64,000 nt of DNA from Meghimatium bilineatum (lineage: Eukaryota > Mollusca > Gastropoda > Stylommatophora > Philomycidae): contig CM067298.1 of assembly GCA_034231615.1 (NCBI GenBank), positions 50,759,832 through 50,823,831 of the forward strand. Reading direction: 5' to 3'. The position numbers were made by a program, and so were the translations under genes. The notes under the pieces are model-generated. The model was not told the DNA's origin. It was given only the letters and a program-made list of their open reading frames with translations, and did not search any database. Within the stretch, counting starts at the first letter, position 1. Every line of letters starts with the position of its first letter. This document shows positions 55,940 through 64,000 of the stretch, in pieces.

Positions 55940-56460
55940 CTACCAGTTAATTTTATCTCAGACTAATTTTATTTGGTTTAAGTAAAAATTATTAAGTGGT
56001 AGTTGGAAAAATATATGATCATGTTCCTTGATTGCCGTGTTTATATGAAATATCTGTATGCTGGGTCTTTTTCACAATTCTAAGTAATTCAGGATTCATT
56101 GACATTTTGATGAATGGAATGTTGTTTGTTGTCAACCATATCTTTATTATATCTTTAGTACTTGATGAATGAAAAATCGTCTCATCTGGTGCCACCATTG
56201 AAGAAGTGTATTATAAAAAATGCAATCTTCACATTCCTTGCCATTCATCTCTGTATGTTAATCCATATTATCTGTGGAATGTGAAACAAATAAGAGTTCC
56301 GTATTTTTAGACGCTGCCCTTTGTTGCTTGGTACTATTATTTTAATTTTCCTATTATATAATTGCAATTCTCGATCATTAATTTGTTGTGCATTGATTCA
56401 AGTTTCATCTGAATACACTATAACAGTCTCTTTTCATTTCTCGCACCTTGCGTAAACATT
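55940..56460 (-). mobile_element. IS630/Tc1-mariner-like DDE transposase pseudogene
   Basis: The minus strand reads YSDET, a stop where tryptophan is usual, INAQQIND (first catalytic aspartate block), SNKGQRLKIRN, MNGKECED, then MVAPDETIFHSSSTKDIIK, IWLTTNNIPF, NPELLRIVKK and finally LNQIKLV, where the family has NPIE with the third acid. So the third acidic residue is now lysine, and the second-aspartate segment (DNAPYH) is deleted or unreadable. No terminal inverted repeats identified. A dead copy of a transposase widespread in invertebrates. Confidence 0.85.
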
Positions 56461-56502
56461 GTATTTTCATTTCAACTATATAACTGTATATATATTGCGA
56501 CT

Positions 56503-56716
56503 ATATATATTGTCCGGCTCTGTGGCGAAGTGCTACAGAGCGCGTCTGTGACGGCAAAGATACCGAGTTCGATCCTCACCACATGCAATTGTGCATCCGG
56601 ACCGTTCAGAAAGCAATGGCAACCTATTGGACGTATTTATATTGCCTAGAAAATCACCACAGCCAATAAAGGCTGTCCTGTTAGCTACGTCCTGGATAGG
56701 ATATGCTACCAATTAT
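56503..56716 (+). mobile_element. tRNA-related SINE family A, copy 2, with 12-bp duplication
   Basis: Head with GGCTCTGTGGCGAAGTGCTA (A-box region) and ACCGAGTTCGATCCTCACC (B box), then CAATTGTGCATCCGG, CAGAAAGCAATGGCAACCTA, GCCTAGAAAATCACCACAG and GGATAGGATATGCTACCA. TATATTGCGACT occurs at 56491-56502 and exactly again at 56717-56728, a perfect 12-bp target duplication framing the element. That makes it a genuine retroposed SINE and not a tRNA gene. Copy 1 is at 26550-26755. Confidence 0.95.
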
Positions 56717-56729
56717 TATATTGCGACTT

Positions 56730-56955
56730 CTCACAAATACCTTTTCTACCGCCAACATATTTTCTTATATTGAATTCCACACTCAATATATAGTTGAAAA
56801 TATACTCACTCCAGAGCGTATAGTTGAAAATATCAATTTCATTATTCTTTTTTAACCAGTATTTTAATGTCCTTTAAGTTACTGCCGCATTATTGTGAAA
56901 CATATTGCAGATTTCAGATTTCCGATTTCCTTTCAGAGGTTTAAAAAAAGGGTTT
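56730..56955. other. No recognised feature
   Basis: Short AT-rich spacer with an AGTTGAAAATAT duplication (56792-56832). Confidence 0.4.
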
Positions 56956-56989
56956 AAAAGCCGTAGAAGATTGACTTCACTGTACTCGG

Positions 56990-57145
56990 TTTCCCCATAT
57001 GTACTCCGTCCCTCTCAACGAAGCGACACGCCGCCTGCCGAGAGTACCACTCATAGCACGTAACTCTGTAGCTTCAAATGATAATCCACAGGGATCTTCG
57101 AAAGGCGAACAGCTTAACCACTACGCCAGGGAGATCCCCTATTTC
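56990..57145 (-). mobile_element. SINE-like family B, copy 2
   Basis: The minus strand starts GGGGATCTCCCTGGCGTAGT GGTTAAGC, where TGGCGTAGTGGTTAAGC is a strong A box. The B box is less clear. The body CTCTCAACGAAGCG...GCCGCC is shared with 26335-26460. Confidence 0.72.
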
Positions 57146-57149
57146 AGAG

Positions 57150-58470
57150 GTATCCACAGCAACATAACTCTTGACCAAGGTCACTGGGATTGATGTGGCA
57201 GCCAGTTATGGATTTCCCGCCAAGTATTTTCTATCCAATTATGCAAAACTAAAATGTTTGCTTAAATCTGCGCTTTCCCGTGATATATTCACATCATGCT
57301 CATAGTTGTTTTTCGCCACATCGTACCACATGTTCATGGCAGCGACAACAAGTACACGTTGGAAGCTAGGACCATGGTCAGAGCTTGAGTTCAGCGGGTT
57401 CTCCTAACGTGATGTGCAATGTGGATTTCTCTAAATATTTCTCCGAAAATGGAAACTTTGTTGTACATATCAAATTATGTGGGACTTCCCCTAGATGAAA
57501 GCTTCACTATATAAGCATATCATCTACTCAGACTTTATACTGCCGCATAATGGTTGGTATGATATTTTCTATGAGACAACCAGACCTTCGGCGTGAGTGA
57601 TGTAAAACTAGAATCCATTCTTCACACGTCAACCATGACAAATTAACCCTTACTAAACAGAACCAACAAAATTATCAATGTGCTCCTTCTCATTAAAGAT
57701 TGCAGCAATGCTGACGATAGATGAAGATATAACGTAGATGATTTAAACGTTGAGTTGGAAATTGTGTTATTATTTTTTTCTTAAACTCATTATGCAAACT
57801 TCACATTACTACAAGCACCGCAGTCTGTTTTTTCTACATCATTAAAATTGATACTTTTATATCAACGTGAATATATATTTCCTTTCTACACACTCCAAGG
57901 AGGTGGCTAAATATTAAAGCTTCTGTTTTGACTTGTCTTTTATTGATTATTGTCTAACATTCCTTGGAGTCCTATTGTCAGTGCATTTCTACCGTGAAAT
58001 TTAACGTCAATATTTATACTTGCTGGAATTTATATCACTTTCTGATGAAAGATTACGTTTAATTCACCTTGTAGTTTATATATCAGAATTACAGATCTTC
58101 ATGCTGATTTAGACAAGTTCTCTTTGTATATCATATATGTAAGCGTAAACACAGAACTGCGTGTGTCTTCTTAAAATGAAACCTTTCTCATTAATATTAT
58201 ATTGTGTAGAATGTAAAAGAAGATTTATCTGCTGCGTGATATCGTTCTTCTGAATAATTGATAGGTCTGAGGCGAGAAACATGTCCACAAATGAACATGA
58301 TATGTTAGCAGAACATTTGTACATGCATATTACTTTGTACATCAATAAAAACGATGAAAATTGTGTTGTTCTAGTGTTAGAAAAAATAAAGTGGCTATGT
58401 ATATCTTTTGTCTTTTAATTATAGTTTGCTGGCATTCTGTGGATTCTTGTTTTGCATGTATCTTTCTGAC
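57150..58470. other. No recognised feature
   Basis: AT-rich, unique-looking. No domain in the short frames. Confidence 0.5.
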
Positions 58471-58474
58471 TTTG

Positions 58475-59085
58475 TTACCACCAACAGAAATGACGAGCAA
58501 TGAAGCTCCTCTGTTACCATCAACAGAAATGAACCTCCTCAGGATATATCAAATGAAGAGCAGTGAAGTTCCAGTGTTACCATCAACAGAAATGAAGAGT
58601 AATGAAGCTACTCAGGATATATAAAATGACGAGCAATGAAGCTCCTGTTATCATCTCAAAACAATGACGATCAATGAAGCTCCTGTTATCATCTCAAAAC
58701 AATGACGAGCAATGAAAGCCCTCTGTTATCATCCAAAAACAAAATGACGAGTAATGAAGCTTCTATGTTACCATCAACAGACAGGACGAGCAATGAAGCT
58801 TCTCTGTTACCATCAATAGAAATGACGAACAATGAAGCTTCTCAGGATATATCAAATGACGAACAATGAAGCTCCTCTGTTAATATCAACAGAAATCACC
58901 ATCAATGAATGTCCTCTGTTATCGTCCAAATGCAAAATAACGAGCAATGAAGCTCCTCTGTTATCATCAACAGAAATGACAATCAATTAAACATCTCTGT
59001 TTTCAATACACAAAAATGACGAGCAATGAAGCTCCTCGGTTACCATCAGCAGAAAGGACGAGCAATGAAGCTTCTCTGAATAGAT
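58475..59085. repeat. About 39-bp minisatellite, irregular
   Basis: GAAGCTCCTCTGTTACCATC AACAGAAATGACGAGCAAT repeats about 15 times with frequent length changes and a CAGGATATATCAAATGA insert in some units. Confidence 0.93.
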
Positions 59086-59089
59086 CAAG

Positions 59090-59865
59090 TGATAGATATA
59101 AGCAGCGAACAGCTAGCTGATGAGTTGTTTCAACATTAGTCATCGTTTTAACTATGATATGCAGATGCTGTTATTATAGACACACTAGCTAGGACAACCC
59201 GCCAAGTATTTGCACTGTTCTCACACATGTAAGACGACCCGCCGAGTATTTGCACTGCTCTAACACATGTAAGACAACATAAGATCACATTTTATTGCGG
59301 ATGTAGTTGGTCAAGTACGGAAAACCTGTTTACTTGAGTTGCAAGGTGATTCGGTGCCGCTAGAACTGACCTAGTTCAATTCCCGTATTTCGTAAAATCT
59401 GAAAATACATGAGGCTTCTGCGTTTCCTAATTACATGATTGACACATGCTTGTTTGCCTCGCAGGTTCTGTTAGTATTACATGTTCTGTAAACATATACC
59501 ATGTTCAACACACACTTATGCATTTATCATGAACATCGTCAACTGGAGTTGAAGAACTGCCTCGATTTGTAATGAACAGAATATGCTGCATATGCACAGA
59601 AACCGTCATCTGTCAACGTTAAACATGCGATGAAATAAATCTATAGTTATGGAAATATGAAAAGTGAGAACACAAATGCAAGTCAGTAAGTTCAAAACAT
59701 CAAACGTGATATGATGATAATGAACGTCAACATCTTAGGATTATGTGAAACAGGTAATGACGTCTTACTGTACGTCCACTAAAATACTATCACTGTCGGA
59801 TGCTCACGTGAAATAATAATACACACAATACTACACAGGATATAATCATACAAAACAATACACAG
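59090..59865. other. Mostly unrecognised; 44-bp duplication inside
   Basis: CCCGCCAAGTATTTGCACTG and CCCGCCGAGTATTTGCACTG (59199 and 59236) mark a tandem duplication. TTGCAAGGTGATTCGGTGCC with AGTTCAATTCCCG (59339-59387) looks weakly tRNA-like. Nothing else. Confidence 0.45.
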
Positions 59866-59869
59866 GACG

Positions 59870-60755
59870 TAATCGATGTTTCGACCAAAAGCTTTTATCA
59901 AGATAATCACATAATATCAAAAGAAGACGAGTACAATGACGACACACACACTTATTCGAGCGATGTGTGGATGTAAGATGACGGATGGATATGAACTGGA
60001 AGTACATAAAAACGTAAATATATGCGGGAACGAAACGAACAAAACGATGACGTAAATGACGGAAAAAATGAATTAACACAAAGACCACACCAATCGAGAA
60101 CTAAACAAAAGAGTGTTCGGAATTGAGTCCAGATGGTTCAGGGTACCCAACTCAAAGATAAGATGCTTTTCTAGAGCGTAGCTAGATCTATCATCGGTGC
60201 TGCAGGATCTGATGGCAGTGACCTGAATATCAAGAATATGACGTTGGTCATTTCCGCTAAAGTGTATGGCAACCAGAGTAGGTGTACTGTGCTTGATGGC
60301 ATGAAGATAGTTACAGAAACGGTCAATCACTCTTAACCGGTATACTGCTTGCCGTAGCATTTACATATGATCACGTAAATAACTTTACGAGATTCGCATG
60401 TACAGGCCTCATCAATGGTGAAAGTGGCCTTGGGAAATGAAAAGGTGCATATCTGATCCACATACGGACATGTGTGGAAACGACTGCCTAAACAGCGAAC
60501 AGTACCGAAATGGTCAGGAACAGAAGACCGACGGTTGCTGTGGACCAATATGTCCTTAAGATGTTTTTCGCGCCTATAGTCAAACAGATACACGTCCTGG
60601 CAAGCGGCGCACATGTATTAAGATTAGACTGGAAAAGGGAATAACGTTTAGTCAGGATACGCCGACATTGGTGCAAACCGGATGTTACTGCAATCATTAC
60701 AAATGAAGAACGTGGCAATTTGTACAACAGCCTAATATGGCTAACCAAATTTTAC
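59870..60755 (-). mobile_element. Penelope-like element: GIY-YIG end and 3' tail
   Basis: The minus strand reads, across frameshifts, HIRLLYKLPRSSFV, CQDVYLFDYRREKHLKDILV, HTCPYVDQ, FTIDEACTCESRKVIYVIIC, KCYGKQYTG (the VIY and YTG pair of a GIY-YIG nuclease), YRLRVIDRF, HSTPTLVAIHFS and SSYALEKHLIFELGTL. A GIY-YIG domain after a linker with paired cysteines is the C-terminal half of Penelope-like retroelements. The reverse transcriptase is missing upstream (5'-truncated). The 3' region holds CTTGATAAAAGC and GGTCGAAACATCG (59874-59904), like a degenerate hammerhead core. Confidence 0.85.
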
Positions 60756-60779
60756 TAACTTTCACGCTACTGAGTGAAA

Positions 60780-61165
60780 AAAATTATATTTATGTCACGG
60801 TCTTATTTAGGTGCAAAGAATCATACTACTTTCCTTTCTTTTGTCCATTGTGAGTAAGGTAAAGGTAATATGATTTATGAAGAAACATCATTGCATACGG
60901 TATCCCGTAAGTGTTCAGCTAACTAGTCAGTGGTTTATCAGAAACCACCCGACTAGCGTCACCTTCTTCACTTGTTCATTAGTGATGGCGATATTCCTCG
61001 ACCTTCCCAGAGCATAACATCAGTAACCACCTTCTTCATGGTAGCTGTGTGAATAACGGGCACCTTTTTACAAACAGGAATAACGAGTGGATTCGAAATC
61101 CTGGTGTGATGGTCAGTGAGCGAATGCCTTAACATTACACTACCGTGGCTCCCACATTGTTATTT
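60780..61165 (-). mobile_element. Possible SINE with tRNA-like head
   Basis: On the minus strand, GGGAGCCACGGTAGTGTAAT GTTAAGGC (near 61160) is an A-box-like head and GGATTTCGAATCCAC (61085-61100) a B-box-like block. The body and 3' end are uncertain; TTACCTTTACCTTACTC near 60860 may be the tail, like CTTTACC at the end of the SINE at 14820. Single copy in this window. Confidence 0.5.
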
Positions 61166-61169
61166 GTGA

Positions 61170-61525
61170 TATGAATCTTAGTAGTCTCCGCCGATGGCCT
61201 ACTTGGTGGAATGGACACTGGACTGAAATCTTATGGTGTCAGTGCTTCATTGCATCCCATTTCATTAGGCTTTTATGTGCCTATGTTGATTGATATTTAC
61301 ATTATGTGTGCCCTAGCAATGTGAGATGTTAGAACGCTCTTATAGCATGATGTAGTCACAATATTATGTCCGGTGTATAAGAGATAGTGCCATGCTAGTG
61401 TTTTCGAATCGCGGTGGTGAACTATCATTCATTCTTGTAGGTTCTGACCTTGTATCCAGTGTTAAAGCAATTGCACGTGCCGCATTTCTAGATAATCACG
61501 TTGTCTATGACCTACAATAGTATTT
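61170..61525. other. No recognised feature
   Basis: Mixed composition. CGCCGATGGCCTACTTGGTG (61200) has slight tRNA-like character but no B box that I can place. Confidence 0.35.
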
Positions 61526-61529
61526 CACA

Positions 61530-62080
61530 AAGAGCAACTAGAAAATGTCAGTAACTTTGAATATCTGGGATCAACCGTCAACACGACAGGAGATTATTCA
61601 GCAGAGATCACAAAGAGATTAACAATTACATTAAAAAAAACTTCACATATGAAAGCTCAATGGAAAGGGACAACAAGAAAAACAAAGTTACAACTAGTAA
61701 GAAGCTATGGTTGTGAGACGTTAACAATGATATCCGCAATGGAAAAGAAAATATCGGCATTTGAAATAAAATGCTATAGAAATGTCATAAGAATACCACG
61801 GACATAAAGACGAACCAACGCATACGTTCGCAAAGACCTGAGCATAGAAGAAGATTGGCTCCTCTAAACATATTTCGGACATATAAAGATACACATTGGT
61901 TTAAAAATATTAATCATGGAGAGAAATTTTCCAGGGAAAAGAACATAAGGCGGACCTTTCTACGATGGACACAGGTTATTAAAGGTCTTCTGAAGAGGCT
62001 GGGCAGCTTACACATTACCGATATTTTGACAGAATGGCAGTGAGGACAGCGATCAGTAAAGGACAAGCCACATAGTTAAA
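61530..62080 (+). mobile_element. LINE 3' part (FGH-K-H family)
   Basis: Plus strand: VSNFEYLGSTVNTTGDYSAE, ITKRLTITLKKTSHMKAQW, QLVRSYGCETLTM, MEKKISAFEIKCYRNVIRIP, YFGHIKIH, and RWTQVIKGLLKRLGSLHITD. This covers the YLG box through the C-terminal tail. A few stops and frameshifts. Same family as 5965-6360 and 22255-22635, and the longest of the three. Confidence 0.92.
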
Positions 62081-62090
62081 GAAATATAAC

Positions 62091-62295
62091 ATTTGAGTAA
62101 CTATATGTGATTATTGATTTCAAGAGATTACGTTCAATATTTGAGTAGACTATACGTGATTGTTGTTTTCAAATGATCACACTAAATATTTGAGTAGACT
62201 ATACGCGATTGTTGTTTTCAAGTGATCACACTGAATATTTGAATAACGTACACGTAATTGTTGATTTCAGGAGATTACACTGAGCATGTGAGTGG
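62091..62295. repeat. 49-bp tandem repeat, four units
   Basis: ATTTGAGTAGACTATACGTG ATTGTTGTTTTCAAATGATC ACACTAAAT, immediately 3' of the LINE. Confidence 0.93.
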
Positions 62296-62299
62296 TATA

Positions 62300-63221
62300 T
62301 TGTTTTTGAAGTTTTTAGATCGAACTAGCCATTATATTATCTGCAATTGTCGATTTCTGTAATTGCATTGAACTTAAGATCGATACACATGTGAATATTG
62401 TTGCTAAAGAAATAAAATCGAGTCAGCTAATTGTGTTTGCAAATGTAGGAGATCAAGGTACACGATGGGACGTAGTACGGAACAAAGGAGCTGCAATAAA
62501 TAAATCGATGCTAGAGCTGTTTTTAGTTGACGAGGTCAGGGCAAATGGTTAAACGTGCCTACTCGCTTCTAGCCGCTCATCTGCCAATGTGTTCAAATAT
62601 GTAATAGTTATTTTCAGTTCTGATTTGCCTCTTTGATCTAACCTGTGATTTGTTACGTCTGGCGAGTTCAGTGCCTAGAATGTGTTGTTGGATTCTTTCT
62701 CTTTTGCGATTAATCACGCTAATCGTTTTATTATTTTTGTGAATTTAGGTTATTTCTAAGTGTTTCTTTTCTGCATAGCTTCTGCGAAATAACATTTGGA
62801 AACGTTGCACTCACTGCAACTTTTTAAAACTCACTGTTTCACAATGTTTTATTCAATATCATATTTAGAATATCTGCTTTATCATACGATCATAAAAGTA
62901 TAGCTATGCATTTGTTTTACCTTTTTTTTAAAAAAAAAAACGTTATAAACATTGTGTGCCGTTTAATTTACCCACAATATTTAGCCTGATCTTTTTGATG
63001 TTTCTCAGAAGTCGAGATTCCATCTGCACGACGTTGTTAATGTTTGCTTTTGTGTGTCTATTTGTCTATATTATTTTAAGACGTATCAACATCATTTCAC
63101 TTCGAAAAAAAAATATTGCTTTTTTCATTGCAGAGACATTTCTCACTTCTGGCTACGATATGTTAGTTCCTTTTAGTCAAAGATGGCACGCATGGGAGCA
63201 ATCACTTCTTTCCATGTTGAA
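62300..63221. other. No recognised feature
   Basis: AT-rich. A 118-codon plus frame (62956-63312) runs into the family C element and is not supported as a gene. Confidence 0.5.
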
Positions 63222-63233
63222 CGCTTCGTTACA

Positions 63234-63853
63234 CGACTGTGGTTGTGTCTGTGGGTCTTACCAATGGCCCACTAGACAAACAACCCATGCAACAGAAAAC
63301 CTTAGTGGATGACATGACGTTATGTTGAGGTTATCTTCTTAGAGAAACTTCATGGCACGACATCTATACAATTATGATCTTATTTTGTTGTTGAAATGTG
63401 TTTCATGTTTACCTGAATATATATGAATGCACCCTCTGTGGTTGGGAGGGAGCCAGAGATGTACTGTGCAGCACTGGGGAAGAGGAAACTGACATCACTG
63501 TTTTTTCTTATGGCTTAGACCCATCATAGAGGCACAGTGACTCAGGACGTGACAATCCTTTTGACTTGAACATTTGGTTGCATGCCTAGAGCAATAGAGA
63601 AGCTCGGCATTACCAGTAGTCAATTGGTGTCGGGAATGAGCGCAATGAACCCTATCTTGGCTACAGTGGCTGGGAGCAGTGCATAGGTTGAAACCTACCT
63701 TCCTGGAGGTGTGATAGTTTTTCTCTGGCTCTGTCCCAAGGTGGACCAAAAATCCACAGACTTCCCAGAAATATAATGCCATTTAATGGCATTAGGTCAA
63801 AGTGCATGAGCCCATAGACCGCTGGATCAGCAACCAACCAACCAACCAACCAC
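63234..63853 (+). mobile_element. Family C retroelement, complete 620-bp copy
   Basis: CGCTTCGTTACA at 63222-63233 recurs exactly at 63854-63865, a 12-bp target duplication that frames the element. It starts CGACTGTGGTTGTGTCTGTG and ends in a CCAACCAACCAACCAA tail, so it inserted as a retroelement in plus orientation. The first 220 bases are shared with 11035-11256 and 5008-5156. The last 400 bases appear once in this window. Minus frames of 95 and 62 codons exist but match nothing I know, and they run against the element orientation. Likely a non-autonomous retroposon, possibly a LINE-derived or unusually long SINE. Confidence 0.88.
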
Positions 63854-63865
63854 CGCTTCGTTACA

Positions 63866-64000
63866 TGTTGATGTAATACTTGCGTTATACTTATTCCAAA
63901 TTTTAAACTTTCGCTCTGCGTAGAGTTTGTTTAGGTCGGACTACATTTATGTCATTTACGTTCCATGGGATGGATTATTTAGAAAGTCGATTTTCGTACA
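63866..64000. other. Window end, nothing recognised
   Basis: Short unique-looking sequence to the end. Confidence 0.4.

Noticed and set aside
56513..56585. Functional tRNA gene
   Set aside because: A- and B-box-like blocks are present, but the stems do not pair well and the element has a SINE body with a target duplication.
62956..63312. 118-codon plus-strand frame as a membrane protein
   Set aside because: Its end lies inside the family C retroelement, and the body is AT-rich hydrophobic sequence typical of chance frames.
63495..63849. 95- and 62-codon minus frames as genes
   Set aside because: They lie wholly inside the family C retroelement and run opposite to its orientation. No domain recognised.

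Overview
This window looks like intergenic or intronic DNA from an animal nuclear genome. It is AT-rich and full of simple sequence, minisatellites, decayed non-LTR retrotransposons (LINEs), tRNA-related SINEs, a Penelope-like element remnant and dead DNA transposons. I see no intact host protein-coding gene, rRNA gene, canonical tRNA gene, operon or CRISPR array. The mixture of LINE tails, SINEs, hAT MITEs and a GIY-YIG retroelement fits an invertebrate metazoan, possibly a lophotrochozoan such as a mollusc. That placement is inference from repeat style and not a species call.

Layout. 0-6 kb: a 22-bp minisatellite, an RNase H-like LINE scrap, a 36-bp/31-bp minisatellite pair, and the first copy of a dispersed retroelement called family C here. 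6-15 kb: several LINE 3' ends, a long (TA)n tract, a 23-bp satellite with a LINE inserted in it (12-bp flanking duplication), a clean 30-bp minisatellite and a tRNA-related SINE. 15-26 kb: more LINE tails in both orientations, one leading into a GATA/GACA microsatellite, a LINE nested in a 34-bp repeat, a Tc1-type transposase relic and a complete hAT-type MITE of 164 bp. 26-36 kb: two SINE families, one unrecognised 135-codon open frame, and 43-, 27- and 46-bp minisatellites. 36-49 kb: a promoter-like palindrome beside a broken basic ORF, a cysteine-rich ORF ending in an (ATTG)n tail, a 45-bp minisatellite, and the longest LINE remnant (about 1.1 kb, with a recognisable RT catalytic box). 49-55 kb: a long inverted repeat (arms about 0.5 and 0.6 kb, centres about 4.5 kb apart) that carries copies of one hAT MITE and encloses a 24-bp satellite of about 50 units. 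55-64 kb: an IS630-like DDE transposase pseudogene, a SINE with a perfect 12-bp target duplication, a Penelope-like GIY-YIG fragment, another LINE, and a 620-bp family C copy with a 12-bp target duplication.

Most long open frames are side effects of tandem repeats whose unit length is a multiple of three, or which lack stops in every frame. The retroelement pieces are nearly all 3' ends, as expected for 5'-truncated LINE insertions, and most carry stops and frameshifts. No genes here appear to work together. The biology visible is insertion, decay, nesting and tandem amplification. The least conventional structures are the 49.8-54.9 kb inverted repeat, the family C retroelement and the promoter-like palindrome at 36.9 kb.
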